From positions 1-8,556 of the forward strand of contig CAAHEK010000010.1 of assembly GCA_900772425.1 (NCBI GenBank): DNA of 8,556 nt. The letters are read 5' to 3'. Shown here piece by piece: positions 1 to 6,826 of this stretch. The notes beneath the pieces are model-generated. The model worked only from the letters and a program-made list of their open reading frames with translations, did no database searches and was not told the origin of the DNA. The position numbers and the translations under genes are program-made. The DNA is from an uncultured Lachnospira sp. (lineage in GTDB: Bacteria; Bacillota; Clostridia; Lachnospirales; Lachnospiraceae). Within the stretch, counting starts at the first letter, position 1. Each line of letters opens with the position of its first letter.

Positions 1-393
1 ATCACATTGAGAAGTTATTGTCCCATCCATTATTCCGCATCTTAAACTATCGCTTTGTTTCCCCGTATCATAATAAATGTTTCCTTTTACCTTTATCATT
101 CTAACATTGTCTGATGCGCCTGTGTTTGTAGTCTGCTCTTTTGTTGTTCTGTTTTCATTTTCTGTTTCACCGGTTGTGGTTTCAGTTGTGGTTTCGATTG
201 TATTTTCTTTATCTTCATTGTCAGTTGTTTTATTTTCATTAACAATTTTACCTGTAGTCCGGTTTCCACAGGCAGTCAGAGTGGTAATACTTGTAAAAGA
301 TATGAATAGCAATATAGCTGCCATGGTCAAAAATCTTTTTATGCTGCTGTTGTCTTTTTTATTATTCATACATGCTTTCATAATCTTAACCAT
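1..393 (-). CDS. Lipoprotein of the sigma/anti-sigma cassette, 3' end outside the window
   Basis: The gene runs off the left edge; 131 codons are visible with no stop. The start is fixed by a GGAGGG ribosome binding site 7 bases upstream of the ATG. The product begins with a lysine-rich segment and a hydrophobic stretch (about residues 21-38), then the lipobox LTAC with the lipidated cysteine at residue 42, so it should be anchored on the outer face of the membrane. Residues 43-98 are a Thr/Asn/Glu-rich linker. From residue 99 a more ordered part begins (MIKVKGNIYYDTGK...). I recall similar segments in small lipoproteins encoded beside ECF sigma factors of gut Firmicutes, but no function is known to me. 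It lies 110 bases downstream of the anti-sigma gene with no terminator between them, so co-transcription is likely. It could be an envelope sensor or an output of the sigma system; that is inference. Confidence 0.8.
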   Translation of the reverse strand, partial: MVKIMKACMNNKKDNSSIKRFLTMAAILLFISFTSITTLTACGNRTTGKIVNENKTTDNEDKENTIETTTETTTGETENENRTTKEQTTNTGASDNVRMIKVKGNIYYDTGKQSDSLRCGIMDGTITSQCD

Positions 394-503
394 ATACAAT
401 CCCTCCTTTTGTAAATAAATTAAATTATTAAGTTTACATTTAATTTCTGATTTCTATTGATTTCTTTCCTAATATTTATTACTATTACTTATTTTATTGA
501 GTT

Positions 504-1400
504 CTATAACATCTTTCCATAATATGTTCCTTCTGTATCAGAATATATATACAGCGTACACTCTTTTATTACATTCTCTTCTTTCATAACCTTTATGGTT
601 ATATTGGTTTGCTGTATTATTCCATCAATTGTCAGAGGACTCCAGTATATTTTTTCATTCCCGTTATTATTATCTTCTTTGCTATATTCAGCCCTGCTTC
701 CCATGTTTTTTATTTGAGCTTCGGCATTTTTTTGTATCAGATTTCCATTATTGGTTGTATATATTATTTTATCGTATTCTCCAGCATAAGATGCTTCCAG
801 GCAAAATCCGGGAACTGCGCTTGATAAAACACTAAAGCTGTTTTCTCTGCCTAAACATATAATCTCATTTTCAGCCAGAGCATGCTCTGTTAAACCTGCA
901 TTTTCTCCGATAGTATCAGAAAAATTATTATCCTTATCCAGAGAGGACCGTGAATCATTATTTTCTGATGCATATACTTTTATCGTAAGAAATCCCTGCT
1001 TTTTGTCTGATTTTGTATTATCATTAACATTTTCTTTGTCAGCCAAAGCAGATGTAATTTGCGAAGCACCATCCCCTTCTGTATTTCCGGAATTTTCAAT
1101 ATTACTGTCCCATGGCATTATAGAATTCCAACCGTTTCTAAATACATGTAAGCCACCAATTATCACAAAAACCGCAGCAGCAACAGCAATAAATCTGCCT
1201 GCCAATCTTACGACTTTTTTATGTTCACTATGTCTGTTGTATCTGCCAGGTTTATCATGTCTGCTGTATTCACTAGTTTTGTCAGCTTCGTCGGATTTGC
1301 CGGATTCACTATATGTTACATATCCGCAATATTCACCGGCCTCCTGTATAAGTTCCAAATCTATACCGCTTAATTTACTGTACAATTCGTTTCCATTCAT
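504..1400 (-). CDS. Putative anti-sigma factor, single-pass membrane protein
   Basis: This 298-residue protein has a cytoplasmic N-terminal part (about 1-66, charged, His/Arg/Lys-rich near 47-62), one membrane helix at about 67-86, and an extracytoplasmic part of about 210 residues that starts with an Asn/Asp/Ser-rich linker and ends in a likely beta-rich domain (about 180-298). That layout is usual for anti-sigma factors that hold an ECF sigma factor at the membrane. I see no HxxxCxxC zinc motif, so it is not a ZAS-type anti-sigma. Its ATG overlaps the TGA of the sigma gene (ATGA), and its ribosome binding site GGAGG lies inside the sigma gene, which implies translational coupling and balanced amounts of the two proteins. 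The opening MNGNELYSKLSGID resembles, from memory, the start of anti-sigma-like proteins in other Clostridia. The role rests mainly on gene order and topology; the signal it senses cannot be told from sequence. Confidence 0.75.
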   Translation of the reverse strand: MNGNELYSKLSGIDLELIQEAGEYCGYVTYSESGKSDEADKTSEYSRHDKPGRYNRHSEHKKVVRLAGRFIAVAAAVFVIIGGLHVFRNGWNSIMPWDSNIENSGNTEGDGASQITSALADKENVNDNTKSDKKQGFLTIKVYASENNDSRSSLDKDNNFSDTIGENAGLTEHALAENEIICLGRENSFSVLSSAVPGFCLEASYAGEYDKIIYTTNNGNLIQKNAEAQIKNMGSRAEYSKEDNNNGNEKIYWSPLTIDGIIQQTNITIKVMKEENVIKECTLYIYSDTEGTYYGKML

Positions 1401-1957
1401 AGCTTATAACCTCCATTCTCCAAAAATTTTTTCAGTTCTTTTCTGGTTCTATGAAGAGTTACCTTAACTGAGCTTTCTTTTAACTGCATACGCTCTGCTA
1501 TCTGTGCTATGGAATCTGAATACCAGTAGCGTCTTATAAATATTACTCTTTTTTGTTCTGGAAGCTTTCGTAAAAATGCTGATATTTCCGCGGCTATATC
1601 ACCTGAAGCATTATCTTCCAACCTGTCAGATGACGGCAGGCAATTTTCAAGCTCTTTTGTCAGTTCTACCAGTTCAGCTTTTCTTATCTTTGCATTTTGG
1701 TATTCTATTCTGTTTAAACAGATATTTCTGCATATTTTCGATAAAAATGCATAAAAATACTGTGGCCTTGCCGGAGGAATAGCATTCCAGACCTTCATGT
1801 ATGTATCATTAATGCACTCATGCGCATCTTCTGCAGAAGACAGCATATTCTGTGCCATACAAAAAAGCCTGTTTCCATATTTATCACTCGTTTTAACCAC
1901 AGCATTTTCATCTCGTCGAAAGTACATTTCAACTATATCTTTATCTTCATCATTCAT
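1397..1957 (-). CDS. ECF-type RNA polymerase sigma factor (sigma-70 family)
   Basis: The product is a 186-residue sigma factor with only regions 2 and 4, the normal size for the extracytoplasmic function class. Region 2 spans about residues 20-85 and includes the core-binding and -10-recognition segment EDAHECINDTYMKVWNAIPP. Region 4 spans about 122-180: LPEQKRVIFIRRYW followed by the helix-turn-helix IAQIAERMQLKESSVKVTLHRTRKEL, which reads the -35 element. The start at 1957 is preferred over an in-frame GTG at 1987 because GGAGAG lies 5 bases before this ATG, while the GTG falls at the predicted transcription start. The next gene, the putative anti-sigma factor, overlaps by four bases. An ECF-type promoter directly upstream suggests that the factor switches on its own operon. 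The family call is firm; the regulon and signal are unknown. Confidence 0.95.
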   Translation of the reverse strand: MNDEDKDIVEMYFRRDENAVVKTSDKYGNRLFCMAQNMLSSAEDAHECINDTYMKVWNAIPPARPQYFYAFLSKICRNICLNRIEYQNAKIRKAELVELTKELENCLPSSDRLEDNASGDIAAEISAFLRKLPEQKRVIFIRRYWYSDSIAQIAERMQLKESSVKVTLHRTRKELKKFLENGGYKL

Positions 1958-1992
1958 AGTAACTCTCCATTCAATTAAGGCCTTCACTATAA

Positions 1993-2021
1993 TAGACAGA
2001 TTATCAAACGGAAAGGTTACA
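1993..2021 (-). promoter_or_regulatory. Candidate ECF-type promoter of the sigma operon
   Basis: Reading on the minus strand, the -35-like element TGTAACCTTT begins at 2021 and the -10-like element TGTCTA lies at 1998-1993. The spacing from TGTAAC to TGTCTA is 17 bases. AAC in the -35 and GTCTA or CGTCTA in the -10 are typical of ECF promoters, and sigma-A boxes are absent at usable spacing. The predicted start near 1986 leaves a leader of about 29 bases. The site begins one base after the stop codon of the upstream gene. Autoregulation is inferred. Confidence 0.6.
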
Positions 2022-2022
2022 T

Positions 2023-3378
2023 TTATACATAATCACGTTTTAAAATCTTTTTATATTTAAAATATTTAACCATTAATACAATAAATATCATAACCGCAGC
2101 AAATGCTATTATGCCAGATGTTATATATCCCAAAGTTTCATTGATATACACGGTTCTTCCAAGCAGTCTGTTGCTTAAAAATCTTAATATGTTGTTTCCA
2201 AGCACATTTGTTATAAAAAGATATATTCCTCCACTTATTAAGAATGTCAAAGGCATACTAAATCTAAGCACCCTTACAGGCGTTATCACAATAAGCATGA
2301 CATATATGATATAGACAAATAAGCCTAACAACACAATCATTTTTAAGGATGAAAATTCTTTATATACCTTAATAATTCCTGATGCCCTGTCTGATACATC
2401 ATTATATATATCTGTTGCATAATTATTTATTGCCTTTGCTGCCGATACCGCATCCTGTATAAGCGAAATTCTGACTGCATCTTTCTGTGAATCTGTTAAA
2501 TCAGCTCTCTCATTTATTGCTTTATTAACAAATGAAATCAACTGCGACATCTCATCACTAATATCTACAGATATACTGTCAAAACTTTTTCCTGAACTTA
2601 TCCCCTTAACAGAAGCATCTATGTATTTATCCGCTATCTGTTCTATGATATAAGATTCTTCAATATCTGTCTGGATTTTTTCAAGAAACTTATTATCCTC
2701 ACTACCAGCATGTGTTCCTGAAGGATATAAAGTGTCCATTACAGTATCCATCATTCTGTGTGAAACAGCCGAAGACAGTCCAGCCTCCATTATTGCACTG
2801 CTGACATATGTTTTTGCATTTAAGCTCAATGTAAACAGTAGAATACAAAATGTTAATAAAACACTTAACACCGAAAAAAGCCCTGCATTAAGCCTGCGTT
2901 TCAGCTTATAGTATGCGGGCAGCTTATAAACTCCAAGCCATCTGCTGCCTTTTTTATCATTTCTGTTATTTGTTCCGTCAGGCTCCCTGTCAGTCTCAAT
3001 ATTATTACCGGCAATAAACTGCTCAATAGCAGCTTTCTTATCTACAGCTTTTATTATAATTAATCTTTTGTGGTTCTTTCTCTGGAAAAAATATAAATCA
3101 CCGCTTACAGCACATCTTAAAATGTTGCTGCCCGTCAATTTAATTCCACTAACTGTAAGCCCTGAAGGACTGACTATTACATTTTCTTTGCCATGGGAAG
3201 ACTCTGACAACTTCTTTAAATATTTTTTGTAATAAATATCTGCTGTTTTTGCAAGCTTATCAGGTGAACTTTTAGGTTTTAACAATGTTGCTATTCTATA
3301 TGCATCCTCTATTGTTATAGTCTCCGGTGTCAGATTATTATTGAAGTTTAACGCACCTGACTCTGTATAATTATCCAT
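2023..3378 (-). CDS. Uncharacterised four-helix membrane protein with a large extracytoplasmic domain
   Basis: I do not recognise this 451-residue protein. The start at 3378 is chosen because AAAGGAGA precedes it by 7 bases; an in-frame ATG at 3438 has no ribosome binding site. Residues 1-160 are soluble and probably cytoplasmic, with a strand-rich stretch at about 67-112 that faintly recalls a bacterial PH-like fold, followed by a charged linker. Membrane helices are predicted at about 165-187, 346-366, 376-393 and 419-438, with a Lys/Arg-rich tail. Between the first two helices lies an extracytoplasmic, mostly helical domain of about 155 residues with many Asp, Ser and Ile. There are no enzymatic or transporter motifs. 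The gene has its own sigma-A promoter, and the sigma operon follows 65 bases after its stop with a separate promoter. It could be a sensor or envelope-stress component, but nothing in the sequence proves a link to the sigma factor. Confidence 0.85.
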   Translation of the reverse strand: MDNYTESGALNFNNNLTPETITIEDAYRIATLLKPKSSPDKLAKTADIYYKKYLKKLSESSHGKENVIVSPSGLTVSGIKLTGSNILRCAVSGDLYFFQRKNHKRLIIIKAVDKKAAIEQFIAGNNIETDREPDGTNNRNDKKGSRWLGVYKLPAYYKLKRRLNAGLFSVLSVLLTFCILLFTLSLNAKTYVSSAIMEAGLSSAVSHRMMDTVMDTLYPSGTHAGSEDNKFLEKIQTDIEESYIIEQIADKYIDASVKGISSGKSFDSISVDISDEMSQLISFVNKAINERADLTDSQKDAVRISLIQDAVSAAKAINNYATDIYNDVSDRASGIIKVYKEFSSLKMIVLLGLFVYIIYVMLIVITPVRVLRFSMPLTFLISGGIYLFITNVLGNNILRFLSNRLLGRTVYINETLGYITSGIIAFAAVMIFIVLMVKYFKYKKILKRDYV

Positions 3379-3420
3379 AAACAAGTCTCCTTTTTGCAGA
3401 ATATTTGCTACCATATATAA

Positions 3421-3477
3421 AATGTTTCTTATGTTCAAATATATTTCTTATATCCGAATAAATTTCTTAAATCTATA
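3421..3477. repeat. Three degenerate 19-bp tandem repeats in the leader of the membrane protein gene
   Basis: Three consecutive 19-base units start at 3421, 3440 and 3459. Each has TTTCTTA at the same position (3425, 3444, 3463), so the spacing is exactly 19 in both steps. Bases outside that core are partly conserved. On the transcribed strand the core reads TAAGAAA. The array lies between the predicted transcription start and the ribosome binding site. Confidence 0.6.
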
Positions 3478-3503
3478 ATAGTCATATTTTTTAATTATTT
3501 CAA
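3475..3503 (-). promoter_or_regulatory. Sigma-A promoter of the four-helix membrane protein gene
   Basis: On the minus strand, TTGAAA (3503-3498) is followed after exactly 17 bases by TATTAT (3480-3475). Each box differs from consensus at one position. The predicted start near 3468 gives a leader of about 90 bases before the ATG at 3378, containing the 19-base repeats. Confidence 0.7.
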
Positions 3504-3548
3504 GTTATTCCTAACAGCAATAAGATAAAGATACTCTATATGACAAGA

Positions 3549-3636
3549 AAGAATTCGGTAATTAATGAGTGCAAAGCACGAATTTAGTATCCTTTGCGAG
3601 GCAAAAGCTGCGAGAGCGTGCCTGAACTGCATAACT
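3549..3636. repeat. Structured intergenic element, possibly a dispersed repeat
   Basis: This stretch is less AT-rich than its surroundings and dense in short inverted repeats: GTGC-AAA-GCAC with flanking AATT arms, TTTGC-GAG-GCAAA, and AGGCA...TGCCT enclosing GCT...AGC. It sits beside a terminator between two transcription units, and I recall similar sequences between genes in Lachnospiraceae genomes. Only one copy is in the window, so calling it a repeat rests on memory and needs a whole-genome search. It shows no target-site duplications or transposase. Confidence 0.4.
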
Positions 3637-3656
3637 TATATATCGTCTTAACATAG

Positions 3657-3697
3657 AAAAATGGGCCGTCGCACTAATTTCTTAGTGTGACAGCCCC
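3657..3697 (-). terminator. Rho-independent terminator after the Tp47-like gene
   Basis: Arms of 15 bases (3663-3677 and 3682-3696) enclose the 4-base loop TTTC. On the minus-strand transcript the stem has 13 Watson-Crick pairs, one G-U pair and one A-C mismatch, a GGGC/GCCC base, and is followed by A and then five U (3661-3657). It starts 24 bases past the stop codon of the Tp47-like gene. On the plus strand there is no useful U-run, so it mainly acts leftward and marks the end of the reductase unit. Confidence 0.88.
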
Positions 3698-3720
3698 TTA
3701 ATCTTAAAACTATAATTTTA

Positions 3721-5178
3721 TTATTTAGCATCTTCTGACTTGCGTTTTCTGATTGTCATTGTTGCTGCTGACATAGCAGATAACGCTGCAATTGTATATA
3801 ATAACATGCTATTTGCATCTGCTGTATCAACCCCTGAATCAGTCTTCTGCGCATCGTCATCTGTTCCCTCTGGCTCTGTCGAAGGTGTATCAGCATTAAT
3901 CTTTACCAATGCTGCAACAGCATTTTCAAGGTGCTCTGTTGCTTCATCCACATCTGCCTGATACTCTGCTACCGCAAGTGCCTCTTCTGCCTCATCAAGT
4001 TCAAGCTTCATAGCTGCCCATGAATCAGATGTATAATCTGCCTCATTAAGTCCTTTAGCCTTAAGAACAGCTGCTTCAAGCTTTGATGTATCGCTGACCT
4101 TTGCCTTAGTCTTTACAATATTATCCTCTGTTGCTTTAAAATCATAAGTAGCATCTGCATATCCTAACGCATACAATGTTACCGACCAATAGCCTGTTCC
4201 ATCATAGCCTTCAGGGAGCTGGCAACGAACTGAATCTGTAAGTCCAAGCTGTATTCCCATCTTCTTATGCATCCAGTTATCTGCTGCAAATTTAGTACCA
4301 TATGATGCAATCTCTGTTGTTCTTGTTTCATCATTTCCATAATATGTCCATTTTACAGCCTGCATCATAGCACCAAGATTGCCATATCCTGAGCCATTAA
4401 TATCTACTCTTAAAAATTCTCCATAACTGCCGCTTGCAGCTTTTACTGTCAATTCAGTATCTTTAGCAGTCATAATTGCCTGATCAGCAAAACTGTCACC
4501 TGTTGTTGTCTGTCTTGCTGAAAATGAAAATGTTCCGTCAGAATTCTTAGTTGCTGTCTTTAAACCATTAGTATCAGCAGAAACCTTTGCTGTATGAGTA
4601 TATGATTTAAGATTTTCCTCGCCGTATCCGCCAAATAACTGTTCTCCATTTTTTACAACACTATATTTTTTCTCAAAATCAGCAAGGTCAGATGTTTTAA
4701 CCTTTACAGGAACATACTTGATTCCTGTTACTTCATAATCCTTTAATGTATATGTAGTTTCGTTTTCAGTAATCTTTCCTTTAGCGTATCCTACCTCTGT
4801 ACCATCTGTAAGAATCATTTTCTTGCCATCTGCTGACCAGCCTGCAAGTTCAAACTTTTTTCCTTCTTCTGTGTCTATTGTAGCCATACACTGATAGCTG
4901 CCTCTGTGAAGACCATGATTAGCTGTAGCTCTTGTAACTGTATCAAAGCCACCCTTATCATATTCCCCATGTGTATCCTTCTCAGAAGATGCAGTTATAT
5001 CTCCTGCGTTGTATACATTTTCATCAGCCCAGTATTCCTGCCATGTAAGCCCTGCATACACATATGAATACTCATCTTCTGCTGCATGTGTGCTTGATAA
5101 TAATGCAGGAACAAAGGCTACTGAAAGTACAGCTGCTGTTGCAATTGCAGCAACTTTAGTTAAAAACTTCTTTCTCAT
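3721..5178 (-). CDS. Secreted, membrane-anchored Tp47-like (penicillin-binding Tp47 domain) surface protein
   Basis: The 485-residue product starts at an ATG preceded by AAGGAGG at 5 bases; an upstream in-frame ATG at 5211 lacks a site. Residues 1-33 form a signal peptide (KK, hydrophobic core, likely cleavage around HAA-ED). Residues 36 to about 350 match, from memory, proteins of Lachnospiraceae annotated with Treponema Tp47 domains: YVYAGLTWQEYW at 39-50, NHGLHRGSYQC at 87-97, TGIKYVPVKV at 151-160, SYGEFLRVD at 251-259, KFAADNWMHKKMGIQLGL at 296-313. A small helical FIVAR-like domain follows (about 362-427), then an acidic Thr/Pro linker, a motif GVDTAD (449-454), a hydrophobic helix (about 456-475) and the tail RKRK. 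Tp47 itself binds penicillin, but I see no SxxK serine-enzyme motif here, so peptidase or beta-lactamase activity should not be assumed. It lies 87 bases downstream of the FMN-binding reductase and probably shares its transcript, which points to a redox or iron-related surface role (inference). Confidence 0.8.
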   Translation of the reverse strand: MRKKFLTKVAAIATAAVLSVAFVPALLSSTHAAEDEYSYVYAGLTWQEYWADENVYNAGDITASSEKDTHGEYDKGGFDTVTRATANHGLHRGSYQCMATIDTEEGKKFELAGWSADGKKMILTDGTEVGYAKGKITENETTYTLKDYEVTGIKYVPVKVKTSDLADFEKKYSVVKNGEQLFGGYGEENLKSYTHTAKVSADTNGLKTATKNSDGTFSFSARQTTTGDSFADQAIMTAKDTELTVKAASGSYGEFLRVDINGSGYGNLGAMMQAVKWTYYGNDETRTTEIASYGTKFAADNWMHKKMGIQLGLTDSVRCQLPEGYDGTGYWSVTLYALGYADATYDFKATEDNIVKTKAKVSDTSKLEAAVLKAKGLNEADYTSDSWAAMKLELDEAEEALAVAEYQADVDEATEHLENAVAALVKINADTPSTEPEGTDDDAQKTDSGVDTADANSMLLYTIAALSAMSAATMTIRKRKSEDAK

Positions 5179-5230
5179 ATAGTCCTCCTTTTTTATAAAA
5201 CATAATCCCACCCCTTTTTATCTTTTTGGC

Positions 5231-5271
5231 AAATAGGAATTTGTTTTTATTTATTACAAATCCGCCTATTT
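5231..5271 (-). other. Hairpin spanning the stop codon of the reductase gene
   Basis: AAATAGG (5231-5237) pairs with CCTATTT (5265-5271), and ATTTGT (5239-5244) pairs with ACAAAT (5256-5261), leaving an 11-base loop and a small 1/3 internal loop. The TAG stop (5266-5268) is inside the stem. The transcript continues with GCCAAAAAG, not U-rich, so this is not a standard terminator. It may protect or process the mRNA between the two genes, allowing different amounts of each protein. Confidence 0.45.
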
Positions 5272-6699
5272 TCTGGCAGATTTATAAGCGTTATAAAATG
5301 CTTTCTTTATTGCAGTGCTTGATTTGGTTGCACCTGCAACGCTGTCAACTCCTGTTGTGCTCTGGTTTGCGAGAAGCTGCCCCGGAACACTTGCATTTGC
5401 CATATTAAAATACTCTCTGTCCTGTCCGCTTGCTTCTGATGTGGCTGTAACAGAGGTTATCTTATCTCCCGAAACAACTATTGTTACTGTAACCGCATAA
5501 TTGTATAATTCACAGGTTGCGGTTCCTGTATATGTACCGTCTGCCTTAAATGTTGTATTTGCAGGCTGTACTTCCTGTGGAGTGTCACTCATATTGCTTC
5601 CATTACCACTTCCACCATTGTTTTCTCCACTATTATTACCTGATGATGAATTACTTCCACCGCTGTTTTCATTGGACGATGAACCAGCGTGAGAGCCTGT
5701 ATTTTCTACATTTTCCTGAACATTTTCATCCCCTTGGGCTTCTTTTACTTCTGATTGGGCTTCTTTTGCTTCTGATGATGCATTTTCACCTGGCTGGTCT
5801 GATAATGTAGCATTCTCATTCTGCAATTTGCTCTCTGCCTCTTTAGACATCTGTGTTACTGCTTCCTGACTAAAGAACCTGTCCATCTCATCTTCTTCAT
5901 CTGAATATGCAGAATCCGGTGTGTTCTTTCTTCCGTCAAAACATACTGTTATCATTGCCACACATAATAATGCAGAAATAATATACGGAATAAATTTCAA
6001 TGCTGCTGAAATATTCTTCTTGTTTCTCTGTGCATTTGTTATTAATGCCTTTGAAATTCTCATTGCCGCATAGCCTAAAAATACAATGCTGTAAACAATA
6101 ACATTTACCATGTACATACTCATTCCAAGTCTTGCATATGGAACATTGATAAGCATTATATGAACATACATCAAGCCATAAAATAAATAGGCTGTTCTCT
6201 GTAGCTTTTTCCACTTTTTAGCCTGCATGCGCTTTCTGACTGATGGAAATGATGTAATCGTAAGAACAAGCATTATAATTATCAGAATAATACTTATAAT
6301 GGCTGCCGCAAGCTGTGTTCCGGATAAAATCCCCGGCTGTAAAAAAAGCATCCTGAAATATGTTTGTCCATATGTGAAATTATGGCAAAGAACAAGTATT
6401 GCCGCTGTGATTGACAACTCTCCGCGAATTTTCATCAAAGGTGCAATAAATCTGTTTCCTTTAGGAAGTGCTCCGGCATACATAACAAAAACAAACATTG
6501 CCGTTCCAATCGAGCCTTTTGCAAATATTCCAAGGATATTCTTTTTAATAAATAATGGCATATCAACAAATCCCAAAAGGAATATTCCTATTGAAATTGC
6601 CGCAGCGCCTATATAATATGCATTGGGATGTTTCTTAAGGGAATCCCCAAGAAAATATATGAATAAAGAAATAATTATAAGTGCAACGATAAGTAACAT
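5266..6699 (-). CDS. Ferric-reductase-like membrane domain fused to an extracytoplasmic FMN-binding domain
   Basis: The start has AAGGAG 5 bases upstream. The 477-residue protein has about eight membrane helices in residues 1-254. Helices around 93-110 and 167-185 resemble the heme-binding core of ferric reductase-like domains, with H106 (VLCHNFTYG) and H180 (LMYVHIML). Lys/Arg-rich loops at 155-168 and 216-235 should face the cytoplasm, placing the C-terminal half outside. Residues 255-380 are an acidic, then Ser/Asn/Gly-rich linker. Residues 382-474 form an FMN-binding domain ending in DSVAGATKSSTA (452-463); by analogy with NqrC/RnfG, T458 of the GAT motif is the expected site of covalent FMN attachment by ApbE. 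The predicted role is to carry electrons through the membrane to FMN on the cell surface and on to an outside acceptor such as ferric iron or an organic compound. ApbE is encoded just upstream, and a Fur-like box precedes the promoter. The electron donor and acceptor are unknown. Confidence 0.87.
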   Translation of the reverse strand: MLLIVALIIISLFIYFLGDSLKKHPNAYYIGAAAISIGIFLLGFVDMPLFIKKNILGIFAKGSIGTAMFVFVMYAGALPKGNRFIAPLMKIRGELSITAAILVLCHNFTYGQTYFRMLFLQPGILSGTQLAAAIISIILIIIMLVLTITSFPSVRKRMQAKKWKKLQRTAYLFYGLMYVHIMLINVPYARLGMSMYMVNVIVYSIVFLGYAAMRISKALITNAQRNKKNISAALKFIPYIISALLCVAMITVCFDGRKNTPDSAYSDEEDEMDRFFSQEAVTQMSKEAESKLQNENATLSDQPGENASSEAKEAQSEVKEAQGDENVQENVENTGSHAGSSSNENSGGSNSSSGNNSGENNGGSGNGSNMSDTPQEVQPANTTFKADGTYTGTATCELYNYAVTVTIVVSGDKITSVTATSEASGQDREYFNMANASVPGQLLANQSTTGVDSVAGATKSSTAIKKAFYNAYKSARK

Positions 6700-6773
6700 A
6701 GTGGCTCCTTGTAAGTAATAATGTTTAGTAATAGTCTTAGTTAGTAATATTATCTGGTTGGAAATAGATAGAT

Positions 6774-6826
6774 AACTTATTCATACTGCATTGTCTGAAT
6801 GTATGAATTTATATTGTCCATAAGTT
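6774..6826 (-). other. Foldable segment in the leader of the reductase mRNA
   Basis: ATTCATAC (6779-6786) is the exact complement of GTATGAAT (6801-6808), and AACTT (6774-6778) can extend the stem with AAGTT (6822-6826) across a 13-base bulge. The segment lies about mid-leader between the predicted transcription start near 6861 and the ATG at 6699. It matches no riboswitch I know; in particular it lacks the FMN riboswitch core. It may affect mRNA stability or be chance in AT-rich DNA. Confidence 0.35.

Larger units (their letters stand above)
3379..3720. other. Gene-free stretch: leader, promoter, structured element and terminator
   Basis: This 342-base gap separates the Tp47-like gene from the four-helix membrane protein gene. 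From right to left it holds a strong hairpin terminator (3657-3697), a structured and less AT-rich element (3549-3636), a sigma-A promoter (3475-3503) and a 19-base iterated motif in the leader (3421-3477). Two short open frames cross the middle: 28 codons on plus (3565-3651) and 45 codons on minus (3495-3632). Neither has a ribosome binding site. Confidence 0.8.

Noticed and set aside
417..446. 9-bp inverted repeat between anti-sigma and lipoprotein genes
   Set aside because: Arms are made only of A and T in very AT-rich DNA with a 12-base loop; likely chance and too weak for a terminator.
1003..1467. Plus-strand 154-codon open frame
   Set aside because: It is antisense to the anti-sigma and sigma genes, which have clear family features, coupled starts and ribosome binding sites; this frame has none.
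1958..1987. Longer sigma factor start at GTG 1987
   Set aside because: The GTG lies at the predicted transcription start and has no ribosome binding site, while ATG 1957 has GGAGAG at 5 bases.
3495..3632. Minus-strand 45-codon open frame (MQFRHALAAF...)
   Set aside because: It has no ribosome binding site, runs into the sigma-A promoter of the next gene, and shows no protein-like pattern.
3565..3651. Plus-strand 28-codon open frame (MSAKHEFS...)
   Set aside because: It has no ribosome binding site, lies within a block of nested hairpins, and the opposite strand is also open; better explained as a noncoding element.
6227..6616. Plus-strand 129-codon open frame
   Set aside because: It is the antisense shadow of the membrane helices of the reductase gene, with hydrophobic composition expected from the complement and no ribosome binding site.
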